Shown here one piece after another: positions 27,590 through 36,087 of a DNA stretch of 64,000 nt (position 1 is its first letter; every line of letters starts with the position of its first letter). The stretch comes from Sporosarcina psychrophila. Lineage in GTDB: Bacteria > Bacillota > Bacilli > Bacillales_A > Planococcaceae. Made by a program: the position numbers and the translations under genes. The stretch covers positions 2,913,001 to 2,977,000 of the forward strand of contig NZ_CP014616.1 in NCBI RefSeq assembly GCF_001590685.1, written 5' to 3'. The notes beneath the pieces were generated by a model. That model had not been told where the DNA came from, made no database searches, and worked only from the letters and a program-made list of their open reading frames with translations.

Positions 27590-27656
27590 CATGAAAAAGC
27601 CCACGTTTAAACACCTACATTACGTAGGGTTCAAACGTGGACTCCTTAGCTCAACC
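27590..27656 (-). promoter_or_regulatory. GlpP-type antitermination leader of glpFK
   Basis: On the minus strand the leader carries TTGAGCTAAGGAG (27656-27644), followed at once by a long hairpin (27640-27600, CCACGTTTGAACCCTACGTA / its complement, 17-18 bp with mismatches) and a T-run. The glpD leader has the same order with TTGAGCTAATGAG. In B. subtilis, GlpP with glycerol-3-phosphate prevents termination at such leaders; glpP itself is the next gene upstream here. The shared TTGAGCTAA element is a candidate GlpP recognition site. Confidence 0.8.
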
Positions 27657-27677
27657 ACTTACTATTGACTTGCTATT

Positions 27678-27706
27678 AGTATATTCTTATTAAAAAAGAC
27701 TGTCAA
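27678..27706 (-). promoter_or_regulatory. sigma-A promoter of glpFK
   Basis: TTGACA (27706-27701), a 17-bp spacer, then TATACT (27683-27678) on the minus strand: near-consensus. The predicted start point is about 10-15 nt ahead of the TTGAGCTAA leader element. The -35 box overlaps the stop codon of glpP (27705-27703), so glpFK transcription starts inside the end of the regulator gene. Confidence 0.85.
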
Positions 27707-28263
27707 TCTTTGATGAATGAATCCCACAGCTCATGGTCTGATGTTGTTACTGCGACAGCACCCGCATCCAATGCATCTTGGACATGTTTTTTTGTCCGAA
27801 TCAAGCCTCCATTAATAATTGGAATTCCTGTTCTATCATACACTTCGCTAATGAGTTCTGGTATTACCCCCGGCAACATTTCAATATAGTCAGGAACTGT
27901 CTGATCAATCAAGGAATAACTTTTTTCCAAAGCGATTGTATCTAAGAGAAACATGCGTTGAATAGCGATAATTCCTTTGGCTTTCGCTTTCATGATCATA
28001 TTGGACCTCGTCGAAATAATGCCAGCTGGTCTAATGTCATTGCATAGAAAATCGGCAGCAAAATTATCCGTTTTCAATCCTTGAATCAAATCGGCATGGA
28101 TGATTACTTTTTTCCCATATTTCTCTGCTTCTGTTTTGAGCGTTTTAAGATTGCCAACATGCACTTCTAAAAGAACAATGTATTCAAATGGGCTTTTTAG
28201 CAACTGTTCAAACTGCTTTAAGCTTCGCGCAGCGGGCAATATCTTTTGATCGTGAAAAGGCAT
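27703..28263 (-). CDS. glpP: glycerol uptake operon antiterminator
   Basis: 186 aa from ATG 28263 (PFHDQKILPA start as in B. subtilis GlpP; GTG 28272 is only 2 nt from the AAAGGAGG site but would add three residues). A TIM-barrel-like protein with VLLEVHVGNLK, FLCNDIRPAGIISTRSN, DYIEMLPGVIPE and GGLIRTKKHVQDAL. It binds glpFK and glpD leader RNA in the presence of glycerol-3-phosphate and lets transcription pass their terminators. It lies between glpD and glpF, 46 bp after the glpD stop. Confidence 0.93.
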   Translation of the reverse strand: MPFHDQKILPAARSLKQFEQLLKSPFEYIVLLEVHVGNLKTLKTEAEKYGKKVIIHADLIQGLKTDNFAADFLCNDIRPAGIISTRSNMIMKAKAKGIIAIQRMFLLDTIALEKSYSLIDQTVPDYIEMLPGVIPELISEVYDRTGIPIINGGLIRTKKHVQDALDAGAVAVTTSDHELWDSFIKD

Positions 28264-28309
28264 CTTTTGCACTGCCTCCTTTCATGCTTCCTGTCTCCAA
28301 TATAGCATG

Positions 28310-29956
28310 TTACAACACTGTTGTTGCAATTGTCAGCTCATCAGCCAGTTCTTTTTCGTATTGCTGACGCTCTGCATCTGTCCACTCGAAAATGAATGCC
28401 ATTTCATCTAGCACGTCTTTTTTCCCAGCTTTAACGTTGTCAATATTGAAGAACATATCCCCAGTTCTCCGAACAAAGAAATCAGTTGGTTTGGCAACCA
28501 TTTCGGATTCAATTGCATAGCGTAATTTCACATAAAGAATACGTGGAATTGCTGTGTTTGCTTCAAAGGGAATCGCAAATACTTGGTCAACATTGGTGCC
28601 ATATAGTGTTGCCAAGTGTCGGCTTTGTCGTTCCGTAAATCCAGCTAATTGACCTTTTTCAATCGCCTGGGCCATAAATCGATTCATATTTGATGAACCA
28701 CCAATATCACCACCTGAGATTGGCAAATTCTTCGTCACACATTTATTAAAATGACGAATTTCTTCATGACTAAGTTGATCAACTATTTTATCCACCACAG
28801 TTTCCGCCATTTTACGATAGCCGGTCAATTTCCCACCTGCAATTGTAATGAGACCTTTCTCCGATTCCCAAATCTCATCTTTTCTCGATACTTCCGACGG
28901 ACCTTTGCCCTCCTCATGGATGAGTGGTCTGACACCTGCCCAACTCGACTCTACGTTTTCCGCTGTCAATTTAAGACTAGGGAACATATAATGAATCGAA
29001 TTTAAGATATACGAGCGATCCTCTTCAGTAATTTGCATCACTTTCGGATCTCCTTCATAGAATGTATCCGTTGTTCCCACATAAGCTTTTCCATCGCGAG
29101 GCACTGCAAAAATCATACGTTTATCGGGTGTGTCAAAATAAACTGCTTGGTGCAACGGAAAGTCTTTTTGATCGAATACAAGATGCACACCTTTTGATAA
29201 AATTAAGTGTTTTCCTTTTGTTGTAGCCTCGCCTTCGATCCCCTTCACATCATCTACCCAAGGTCCAGCCGCATTGACAACTTTTTTCGCCTTAATAACA
29301 ACTTTTTTATTTGTTAATGTATCTAACACTTGCACACCGGCAATTTTTTCTTGTTTATAAATAAAGGTTTCTGCTTTTGCATAGTTTGCTAAGGTTGCGC
29401 CTTTTTCAGCAGCTGCTTTCATAACTTCAATTGTCAGGCGAGCATCATCAGTGCGGTATTCGACGTAAATGCCGCCGCCTAATAATCCTTCTTGTTTCAC
29501 AAGCGGTGCTTTCTGAAGGGTTTCTTCTTTTGTTAACATCCTTCTTCTTTCAGCTTTCTTAACGCCTGCGAGAAAGTCATATACTTTCAAACCAAAGGAA
29601 GTCGAGTATTTGCCAAACGTTCCTCCTTTATGAAAAGGAAGGACCATCCATTCTGGAGTCGTGACATGTGGTCCATTTTCATAGACGATTGCCCGCTCTT
29701 TTCCAAGTTCCGCTACTTCTTTGATTTGAAATTGTTTTAAATAACGTAATCCGCCATGGACAAGTTTTGTCGAGCGGCTTGAAGTGCCAGAAGCAAAGTC
29801 TTGCATTTCGACAAGCGCTGTTTTCAACCCACGTGCCGTAGCATCTAAAGCGATTCCAGCTCCTGAAATTCCCCCTCCGATTATGAGTAAATCAAATTCC
29901 TCTGTTGCTAATTTGTCTAATGTCTCTTCCCGTTCTAATGATGAAAAGTTTGTCAT
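28310..29956 (-). CDS. glpD: aerobic glycerol-3-phosphate dehydrogenase
   Basis: 548 aa flavoprotein. FAD-binding [20 protein letters not shown] (residues 24-43), [17 protein letters not shown], and the C-terminal DUF-type helical domain are all present. It oxidises glycerol-3-phosphate to dihydroxyacetone phosphate at the membrane, passing electrons to quinone. Here glpD is the first gene of the cluster and precedes glpP, whereas in B. subtilis it comes last. Its own leader carries a GlpP-type terminator. GAAGGAG lies before ATG 29956. Confidence 0.96.
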   Translation of the reverse strand: MTNFSSLEREETLDKLATEEFDLLIIGGGISGAGIALDATARGLKTALVEMQDFASGTSSRSTKLVHGGLRYLKQFQIKEVAELGKERAIVYENGPHVTTPEWMVLPFHKGGTFGKYSTSFGLKVYDFLAGVKKAERRRMLTKEETLQKAPLVKQEGLLGGGIYVEYRTDDARLTIEVMKAAAEKGATLANYAKAETFIYKQEKIAGVQVLDTLTNKKVVIKAKKVVNAAGPWVDDVKGIEGEATTKGKHLILSKGVHLVFDQKDFPLHQAVYFDTPDKRMIFAVPRDGKAYVGTTDTFYEGDPKVMQITEEDRSYILNSIHYMFPSLKLTAENVESSWAGVRPLIHEEGKGPSEVSRKDEIWESEKGLITIAGGKLTGYRKMAETVVDKIVDQLSHEEIRHFNKCVTKNLPISGGDIGGSSNMNRFMAQAIEKGQLAGFTERQSRHLATLYGTNVDQVFAIPFEANTAIPRILYVKLRYAIESEMVAKPTDFFVRRTGDMFFNIDNVKAGKKDVLDEMAFIFEWTDAERQQYEKELADELTIATTVL

Positions 29957-29995
29957 TTATCTCGTCTCCTTCTAAATTATGATATTTTATAAGTG

Positions 29996-30060
29996 AAAAA
30001 GAGACCTCAAGAAATAAGTTGCGATACGCAACCATTCCCTGAGGTCTCTCATTAGCTCAA
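29996..30060 (-). promoter_or_regulatory. GlpP-type antitermination leader of glpD
   Basis: TTGAGCTAATGAG (about 30060-30048 on the minus strand) runs into a hairpin with outer arms GAGACCTCA (30001-30009) and TGAGGTCTC (30040-30048) and an inner stem GTTGC/GCAAC (30018-30032), then TTTTT. This is the same organisation as the glpFK leader. The element and stem overlap at GAG, so GlpP binding at the element could block stem closure. Confidence 0.8.
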
Positions 30061-30220
30061 ACCCAATATATTAACTTACATCTATTTTATCATATATCCA
30101 ATGAATTACATAATAGTTTGTTTCGTCGAATAACACTCTACCCGGGTTCATTTTTCTTCACTTATCTATAAAAAACAATTTAATTCCGAAACATTATTTC
30201 AAACGGAGTGAGATAAAGAA

Positions 30221-30265
30221 TCCCATTGAATTCGCTACGGCTCCCCCTTGTAAGGCACCTTCGAT
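30221..30265 (+). repeat. dispersed repeat, short derivative
   Basis: CCCATTGAATTCGCTACGGC, then TCCCCCTTGTAAGGCACCTTCG. It matches the two outer parts of the long copy at 35876 joined together, with the middle missing. The same short form occurs at 40182. Confidence 0.65.
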
Positions 30266-30432
30266 CGGTAAATATAGGTATTCATTTATTCAACATATTA
30301 TAGAAGGATCCATCTAAGAGCTTTTCATATTTCTCTACTAATAGAAGGAAAGCAAACATACACTTTAGTAACTACGATTAGGGGCAGGCTAATATAGCTG
30401 GATAACAAAGGGTGGAGGCGTCTTATTCATTG

Positions 30433-30696
30433 ATGGAAAAAGCACTTATTTTCATAATTTTATTGAGAATTTTATCTGGAAGTATTGATATTACAGCAGC
30501 AATGTTTATGTTTAAGTTTAATGATTTAGAAAAAGCCTTTTATATCAACACCCTACTGGCCTTAGTAGGTCCATGTATTTTAATTATTACGACAGGAATA
30601 GCATTGGTTGGACTAACTGAAAAAATTTCATTCGTAAGGATGATTTGTCTCTTTGGCGGAATTTTACTCATCCTCATCAGCTTAAAATCTAAATAA
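30433..30696 (+). CDS. yqhV: YqhV-family membrane protein (DUF2619)
   Basis: 87 aa with three hydrophobic segments. The motif FxIxLLRxLSGSIDITAAMFMFKFNDLEKAxYINTLLALVGP matches B. subtilis YqhV, which lies upstream of the spoIIIA operon there but not here. Function unknown, probably sporulation- or membrane-related. Start uncertain: GGAGG at 30414-30418 is 14 nt from ATG 30433, 11 nt from TTG 30430, while a GTG at 30412 overlaps the site. No spoIII genes follow; the next gene is the PTS IIA. Confidence 0.75.
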   Translation: MEKALIFIILLRILSGSIDITAAMFMFKFNDLEKAFYINTLLALVGPCILIITTGIALVGLTEKISFVRMICLFGGILLILISLKSK

Positions 30697-30829
30697 GAAA
30701 AGCATAAGGCGTCTTCGGTGAATAAACCGATAGAACTATAAGCTTGCAGCCTTGTAAAAAAAAGTTTATTTTTCTATTGCATTATAATAAATTAAATGTT
30801 ATTATCCGAATAGAAGTTTAATAGCGGAT
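30697..30829 (+). promoter_or_regulatory. presumed promoter region of the PTS operon
   Basis: TATAAT occurs at 30783-30788, about 40 bp ahead of the RAT element, and is the best -10 candidate. No good -35 hexamer lies 16-18 bp upstream (the nearest TTGTAA is 25 bp away), so the promoter may need an activator or the true one may be elsewhere in this AT-rich stretch. Confidence 0.35.
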
Positions 30830-30911
30830 CACATGTTACTGACTCGATCAGGCATGGTGGTAAACTTAGAAGGTTTTTTTAAAATCTTCTTTTTTACCCC
30901 ATGCCTTTTCT
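30830..30911 (+). promoter_or_regulatory. RAT antiterminator element overlapping a leader terminator
   Basis: RAT-like element 30830-30859: CACATG, TTACTGA, loop CTCGA, TCAGG, CATGGTG, which folds on itself (CAC/GTG, ATG/CAT, CTGA/TCAG). Its 3' half GGCATGGTGG also pairs with the downstream CCCCATGCC (30897-30905) to form a long terminator whose inner arms are AGAAG/CTTCT, followed by TTTTCTT. The two structures are mutually exclusive, the standard arrangement for BglG-family antiterminators. It resembles from memory the ptsG RAT bound by GlcT in B. subtilis. Confidence 0.82.
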
Positions 30912-30989
30912 TGTTTGCTCGTTGTGATTGCACAATATAAATCGAGGGATACGAGCCCTACATCACCGACAATAAAGGAGTCCACAGAC

Positions 30990-31472
30990 ATGCTATCAAA
31001 ATTATTCAAGAAGAGTAAATTACAGATATTCGCACCTATTAATGGAGAAATAATCCCACTTGACCAAGTTCCGGACCCAGTCTTTAGCCAAAAAATGTTG
31101 GGCGAAGGAGTCGCTATCATGCCAAAGAAAGGTAGTATTCATGCTCCTATAGATGGAACTGTCATCTTAGTATCCGATACAAAGCACGCCATTGGCCTCC
31201 GTTCAAGTGATGGGACAGAAATTCTTATTCACATCGGATTGGAAACGGTTTCATTAAAAGGAAATGGTTTTACAGTATTAGTCAAAGCAGGTGACGCAGT
31301 TTCGGTCGGTCAATCACTTATTGAAGTAGATTGGGATTATATTAGCGAACATGCAAAAAGCATTATAACACCCATCGTGATTACAAATAGTGCGGAACGG
31401 AATGTAAAGTGCGAAGTTGCAAAAGAAGGCATCATGGGAGAAACAGTGTTAATGACAATTTCCACTAAGTAA
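30990..31472 (+). CDS. crr: PTS sugar enzyme IIA, glucose family (Crr-like)
   Basis: 160 aa from ATG 30990, with AAAGGAG 9 nt ahead; the open frame reaches further upstream but without a site and into the leader. Conserved IIA-Glc motifs: FAPINGEIIPLDQVPDPVFS, HAPIDGTV, and TEILIHIGLETV with the phosphorylated His81 (partner His66). It accepts phosphate from HPr and passes it to the IIB domain. First gene of the RAT-controlled operon; it supplies the IIA function missing from the IICB protein two genes on. Confidence 0.92.
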   Translation: MLSKLFKKSKLQIFAPINGEIIPLDQVPDPVFSQKMLGEGVAIMPKKGSIHAPIDGTVILVSDTKHAIGLRSSDGTEILIHIGLETVSLKGNGFTVLVKAGDAVSVGQSLIEVDWDYISEHAKSIITPIVITNSAERNVKCEVAKEGIMGETVLMTISTK

Positions 31473-31512
31473 TGCATGAGTATATCCAGTGAAAAGAAGG
31501 CGGTGACTTTCG

Positions 31513-32331
31513 ATGAAAATAACAAAGATTCTCAATAATAACGCTGTCGTCGTACTAGATGGCCAGCATGAGAAGATTGCTGTTGGCACCGGGATTGCTT
31601 TTAATAAGAAACGCAACGACATTGTGAATGTCGAAAAAATCGAAAAGTTATTTGTTATGAGGGAGAATGACAAGTTACAGCAGCTTCTAAGTCGAATTCC
31701 AGAAGAGCATTTCACCATCTCAGAAGAAATTATTACATACGCAGAGGCGTATATGGGCACGAAATTAAACGAGCATATTCACATCGTCCTTACTGATCAT
31801 CTGTCATTTGCAATCGAAAGAATTAGAGATGGTATTCATCTAAATAATAAGTTATTGCATGAAATAAAAATACTTTATAGAAGAGAATTTGAAATTGGGC
31901 TTTGGGCAATCCAACATATAAAAGAAAGATGTCAAGTGGACATGCCTGAGGATGAAGCCGCTTATATTGCACTTCATATCCATACCATGAAACCGCAAGG
32001 AGGTGATTTGCATCAAACCCTAAGACAAACGGCGATTATTAGAGACATGGTCCAAACAATCAAGGAACACTTAATGATCACGATTGAAGAGGACGATATT
32101 TCTTATCATCGCCTAATTACGCATCTTCGCTCCACCCTAACAAGAATGAATCAGTATGGGCTTCACACGATGGATGAGGAAATGTTGGTCATGATTAAAA
32201 AGAAGTTTCCTCTTTCATATAATTGTGCAACCGAGGTTGCAAAGGAATTAGTTGTGTTACATGCAGTCGAGCTGCATGAACAAGAGTTGGGCTATATCGC
32301 ACTTCATATTGAACGATTAAGAAAGCAATAA
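31513..32331 (+). CDS. BglG/LicT/GlcT-family transcriptional antiterminator
   Basis: 272 aa. RNA-binding CAT domain at 1-55 (KITKILNNNAVVVLDG, VGTGIAFNKK), PRD1 (about 65-170) with His96 and His155/157, and PRD2 (about 175-272) with His204 and His265. These histidines are where HPr and IIB phosphorylate such proteins to switch them on or off. It should bind the RAT at 30830 and so control its own operon. By its first residues it looks closer to LicT/SacT than to B. subtilis GlcT, hence no symbol. 40 bp after crr, 75 bp before the IICB gene. Confidence 0.9.
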   Translation: MKITKILNNNAVVVLDGQHEKIAVGTGIAFNKKRNDIVNVEKIEKLFVMRENDKLQQLLSRIPEEHFTISEEIITYAEAYMGTKLNEHIHIVLTDHLSFAIERIRDGIHLNNKLLHEIKILYRREFEIGLWAIQHIKERCQVDMPEDEAAYIALHIHTMKPQGGDLHQTLRQTAIIRDMVQTIKEHLMITIEEDDISYHRLITHLRSTLTRMNQYGLHTMDEEMLVMIKKKFPLSYNCATEVAKELVVLHAVELHEQELGYIALHIERLRKQ

Positions 32332-32406
32332 AGTCAACATGAGTCGTCATCATATATATTCTTCCGAACAAACTATCTAAAAACTATGAATAGGGGTGAG
32401 TTTAAC

Positions 32407-33867
32407 ATGATGAAATACCTTCAAAAGCTTGGCCGTTCTTTGATGTTACCTGTAGCTGTATTACCTGCTGCGGCAATTTTAATGGGGATCGGGTATTGGA
32501 TTGACCATGATGGTTGGGGTTCAGGAAACGTATTAGCTGCCTTCTTAATCAAAGCCGGGTCTTCGATTCTCGACAGCCAAAATATGTCTATTCTTTTCGC
32601 AGTCGGGGTAGCACTGGGTATGTCCAAAGATAAGGATGGCTCTGCCGCGTTAAGTGGTTTGGTCGCTTTCCTCGTAACTACGACATTGCTATCAACAGAT
32701 TCGGTAGCTATGTTACTTAGCACGGATATTGCTAATGTAAATCCTGCATTTGAAAAAATTGAAAACCAATTTATCGGGATATTGTCTGGAATTATCGCAT
32801 CCATTATGTACAATCGTTTTAGTCATGTACAGTTACCGGATGCACTTGCCTTCTTTAGTGGAAAACGCTTAGTTCCCATTATGACAGCTGCCGCTATGTT
32901 AGTCGCTTCAGCAGCATTATTCTTTATCTGGCCTATTGTATACACAGCTTTAGTTAGTTTTGGTGAAGGTATTAGTGGATTAGGTGCTACTGGTGCAGGA
33001 TTATACGGCTTCTTTAACCGACTATTGATCCCTACCGGATTACACCATGCATTGAACTCCGTATTTTGGTTTGATGTTGCTGGTATTAATGACATTGGTA
33101 ACTTCTGGGCTGGAACAGGCACGAAGGGTGTTACCGGTATGTATCAGGCAGGTTTCTTCCCAATTATGATGTTTGGGCTACCCGCTGCAGCACTTGCAAT
33201 GTATCATACAGCTAAAACAAAAAGAAAAAAACAAGCAGCATCTTTGATGTTAGCAGCAGGTTTCGCTGCATTCTTTACAGGTGTTACAGAACCACTTGAA
33301 TTTGCATTTATGTTCTTGGCACCAGCTCTTTATGTTGTGCATGCTGCGTTAACAGGTTTATCGTTGTTTATTGCCGCTACTTTCCACTGGACAGCAGGAT
33401 TTGGATTTAGTGCTGGTTTTGTCGATTTAGTCTTGAGTTTCAGATTACCACTTGCTAACCAACCCTATATGTTAATCGTTCAAGGTTTAGTCTTTGCAGT
33501 CATTTACTACTTCCTATTCCGTTTCTTAATCGTGAAATTCAACTTAAAAACACCAGGTAGAGAAGACGATGAGGATGTAGCAGATGAGGATGTAGACGGA
33601 GTAGCAAGTACTACAACAGGTAATAAATTCTCAGGCATGGCCGCTACGATTTTTGATGGCTTAGGCGGAGACGCTAACGTAACTTCCGTTGACTACTGTG
33701 CAACACGCTTACGTGTAGAAGTAAAAGATATGAATGCGGTCAACCAAAAGAAAATTAAAGATACAGGCGTACCAGGGATAAACGTGGTAGGGCCACAAAG
33801 TATTCAAGTTATTGTTGGCACAAATGTACAATTCGTTGCGGATGAAATCGAAAAAATCCGCAAATGA
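32407..33867 (+). CDS. PTS enzyme IICB, glucose/N-acetylglucosamine family (NagE-like)
   Basis: 486 aa from ATG 32407, 8 nt after AGGGGTG (the ATG at 32386 precedes that site). IIC domain of eight to ten membrane segments (about 1-370), with LMLPVAVLPAAAILMGIG, FFSGKRLVPI, LLIPTGLHHALN and GVTEPLEF. A linker rich in Asp/Glu, then a IIB domain with phosphorylated Cys431 in DYCATRLRVEV. NLKTPGRED and the FSGKR and IPTGLH contexts resemble NagE/NagP (N-acetylglucosamine) more than PtsG. No IIA domain is fused; crr supplies it. Substrate: GlcNAc or glucose. Confidence 0.88.
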   Translation: MMKYLQKLGRSLMLPVAVLPAAAILMGIGYWIDHDGWGSGNVLAAFLIKAGSSILDSQNMSILFAVGVALGMSKDKDGSAALSGLVAFLVTTTLLSTDSVAMLLSTDIANVNPAFEKIENQFIGILSGIIASIMYNRFSHVQLPDALAFFSGKRLVPIMTAAAMLVASAALFFIWPIVYTALVSFGEGISGLGATGAGLYGFFNRLLIPTGLHHALNSVFWFDVAGINDIGNFWAGTGTKGVTGMYQAGFFPIMMFGLPAAALAMYHTAKTKRKKQAASLMLAAGFAAFFTGVTEPLEFAFMFLAPALYVVHAALTGLSLFIAATFHWTAGFGFSAGFVDLVLSFRLPLANQPYMLIVQGLVFAVIYYFLFRFLIVKFNLKTPGREDDEDVADEDVDGVASTTTGNKFSGMAATIFDGLGGDANVTSVDYCATRLRVEVKDMNAVNQKKIKDTGVPGINVVGPQSIQVIVGTNVQFVADEIEKIRK

Positions 33868-33886
33868 TAACATGCGATTATGAATG

Positions 33887-33915
33887 GACCAGGTCTCTGC
33901 AGACCTGGTCTTTTT
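33887..33915 (+). terminator. terminator of the PTS operon
   Basis: Arms 33887-33896 and 33901-33910 (GACCAGGTCT / AGACCTGGTC), 4-nt loop, TTTTT directly after. It lies 20 bp beyond the IICB stop codon. Confidence 0.95.
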
Positions 33916-34189
33916 GCATTTTAAAAACAACTATATATGTCGAACAAATGAATACGGCATATGCGCTTTACAAAGGGTTTTGGGAGGCCGCTGAAAAGTT
34001 CTAATACTAAAACTCCTACCAATACCGCTTCGCCGCTTTGTGGATGGACTATGTGAGAAAGAGCTTTTCGTTATCGGAATGAGACCTGCAATCTCTAGTG
34101 CGTCCTTCTTGAACTAAATCACTTTCAAAAAATAATCACATTATAATCTCGGCATATACACTCCGAATCATAACTCTCTTCAATAATGA

Positions 34190-34305
34190 ACAACGCTAGC
34201 GTAGGCGCGGCAAAGGGGTAGCCGAAGCCGTGAGACTGGATGCGAAGCGCCAATCCAGGCTTAGGGCGAGAGGCATCCCCAAAGCGCCAAGCGTTCTACA
34301 ATCCA
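34190..34305 (-). repeat. dispersed GC-rich repeat, full-length copy in reverse
   Basis: On the complement: GAACGCTTGGCGCTTTGGGG, ATGCCTCTCGCCCTAAGCC, then CCAGTCTCACGGCTTCGGCT, ACCCCTTTGCCGCGCCTACGCT. Order and most bases match the copy at 35876. G+C content is far above the flanks. Confidence 0.72.
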
Positions 34306-34475
34306 CACCCCGAATTACACCTCTCTCATTATTGAGCGCCACAACAGATTCAATAGTATTTTTTAATTCAACATATATACTTATGAATACCTGTATAAAT
34401 TGAGCGTATGCGCCTTACAAGAGGTAGCTGATGCGTGTTTGATGGAATATTTCACTATATACATACTCGTGATTA

Positions 34476-35771
34476 CTACCTACTCTTTACTAGCATTCTT
34501 AGCCCAATAAATAGTGCCCATGCTTCATTCTTTTCATCAATAAAGAACCGAATCGGCTTCTCGAGCGGCATAATTATTAGTGTTGTCTCGTTACTTGCGC
34601 GAAGTGTGTAGGTTTTATTATCAATTGTTGCCATGACGGTTTGATCTTCTAATGAAATATCAACTTGGGACCCTTCAGCTGATATATATGTCCCTAGTAC
34701 ACGCTGTTTTTGTTCTTTAGTCATTTCAAATTCAGGCTCTGTGTTTCTCTTTTGGTCGATTGGGATACCTAATGCAGTATTCACAGCCGCAAGCCAAATT
34801 GCGTCGGCACTTACACCGCTCATATTCGCTAAAACGACAGCAACAATTCCCTTTTCTGGAATGAAACCGAAATTAGAAGATACACCCGGCTGGCCTCCGC
34901 CATGTTCGACTAATGTAACCGCTGAGTAATTTGGAGTCGTTTGAAGGGCAAACCCATAAAAACTCTTGCCATTCGTTTGATGAACGGGTTGTGCCATTTG
35001 TGAAGTATACGCCCTACTGACAATATTCCTTTCAAGTACATCCACATAGATGTTTCCGTATTTCAACAAATCAACTACCGTCGACCGAATACCACCCCCA
35101 ACGGCATAATTTCCTAACGTCGGCCACGGACATGCTACCGGCTTACCATCCTCCAGCACATATGGTGTTGTGACATTTTCAAAACTCTGTAATCCAAGAA
35201 GATTATATGTCGTTCTGGTCATTTGTAAGGGGTTTATAATTTGATTATTGATATATGCCTGATAATTTTCGCCAGTTATTTTTTCAATAATTGCGCCCAG
35301 TAAGAGAAACATATCATTGTTATAGCACATATATTCCCCAGGCTTCCCTACCCAGCTCCATGCTTTTTCGTTTAAATAATGAAGATGTTCATCGAATTTC
35401 GTGAGTTGTTCCTTTCGCTCCATTGTTGCAAGACCTGTTGTGTGAGAAAGGAGATGACGTATTTTTATATCCTCCATATCGGCATAATCGACTAATTGAA
35501 ATTCAGGAAGATGCTCGATCACCGCGTCTTCAACTTGTAAACGTCCTTCTTCTGCCAGTTTCATAATAGCAAGTGCGGTAAATGATTTTGTGATTGATGC
35601 GATTCCGAAAATCGTTTCTGGGGTGACCGGCTCATTCGTTTCAAAATTCCTTGTCCCAAATCCTCGCTCATAAATGGATTGTCCGTTTTTCGAAAGTGCA
35701 ACTGCAACACCCGGTATTTGTTCCTTTTCCATTACTTCCACTATAAACTTTTCAAATTGTTCCCACTGCAT
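34476..35771 (-). CDS. serine hydrolase of the class C beta-lactamase / penicillin-binding protein fold
   Basis: 431 aa from ATG 35771 (the TTG at 35783 is inside the AAGGGATTG site; TTG 35774 is a possible alternative). Ser59-x-x-Lys62 (SITK), Tyr150-x-Asn152 (YNN) and the third motif HGGGQPG (replacing KTG) define the family. A C-terminal lipocalin-like beta domain follows (VLGTYISAEGSQVDISL ...). No signal peptide, so a cytoplasmic esterase or D-aminopeptidase-like role is more likely than cell wall work. Upstream of the opp genes on the same strand but separated from them by the opp terminator and a repeat. Confidence 0.85.
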   Translation of the reverse strand: MQWEQFEKFIVEVMEKEQIPGVAVALSKNGQSIYERGFGTRNFETNEPVTPETIFGIASITKSFTALAIMKLAEEGRLQVEDAVIEHLPEFQLVDYADMEDIKIRHLLSHTTGLATMERKEQLTKFDEHLHYLNEKAWSWVGKPGEYMCYNNDMFLLLGAIIEKITGENYQAYINNQIINPLQMTRTTYNLLGLQSFENVTTPYVLEDGKPVACPWPTLGNYAVGGGIRSTVVDLLKYGNIYVDVLERNIVSRAYTSQMAQPVHQTNGKSFYGFALQTTPNYSAVTLVEHGGGQPGVSSNFGFIPEKGIVAVVLANMSGVSADAIWLAAVNTALGIPIDQKRNTEPEFEMTKEQKQRVLGTYISAEGSQVDISLEDQTVMATIDNKTYTLRASNETTLIIMPLEKPIRFFIDEKNEAWALFIGLRMLVKSR

Positions 35772-36053
35772 CAATTGTATCAATCCCTTCGTAAGTTTAT
35801 TGTTATTAAGTAGATAGGTAGTATTAGACAGGAAATGATTGTGTTAATAATAAGACTGTATAGGTTGAAATCTGGAACACCATTGAATCCGCTGCGGCGC
35901 TCGGGGATGCCTCCCGCCATAAGCCAAGCAGCTTTGCTGCCAGTCTTAGGGCTTCGGCTACCCCTTTTAAGGCGCCTTCGCTTAATTAATTATAGATATT
36001 ACATTTATAGGGATTATGCTAGTAGATAACGTTATCTTAAACGATCTTTAGCA
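35772..36053. repeat. intergenic region with a full dispersed repeat copy (35876-35990)
   Basis: The best preserved copy, used as the reference: ACCATTGAATCCGCTGCGGC, GCTCGGGGATGCCTCCCGCC, ATAAGCCAAGCAGC, CCAGTCTTAGGGCTTCGGCT, ACCCCTTTTAAGGCGCCTTC, GCTTAATTAATTAT. The rest of the gap is AT-rich and must hold the promoter of the serine hydrolase gene at its left side. Confidence 0.75.
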
Positions 36054-36087
36054 AACAAAAAAGTTGCCCCTGCTAATCAGGACAACT
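36054..36087 (-). terminator. terminator of the opp operon, overlapping the oppF stop
   Basis: Arms around AGTTGCCCC (36062-36070) and GGACAACT (36080-36087), with one mismatch, followed on the minus strand by six T. The stem includes the last oppF codons (stop at 36079-36077). Confidence 0.8.

Larger units (their letters stand above)
29957..30432. other. 476-bp divergent region between glpD and yqhV
   Basis: Contains the glpD leader terminator, a short dispersed repeat copy at 30221, and otherwise AT-rich sequence. A TAAAAT box near 30083-30088 on the minus strand could be the glpD -10 element, but no good -35 lies 17 bp upstream of it. Confidence 0.5.
33868..34475. other. 608-bp non-coding region after the PTS operon
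   Basis: Contains the PTS operon terminator and a full dispersed repeat copy (34190-34305, reverse orientation). A stretch at 34011-34050 (CCTACCAATACCGCTTCGCC...) may be a further half copy. No coding frame is convincing. Confidence 0.6.

Noticed and set aside
33940-33946. Further TGTCGAA (Spo0A-box-like) heptamer after the PTS operon
   Set aside because: A single heptamer far from any gene start is expected by chance in a window this long.
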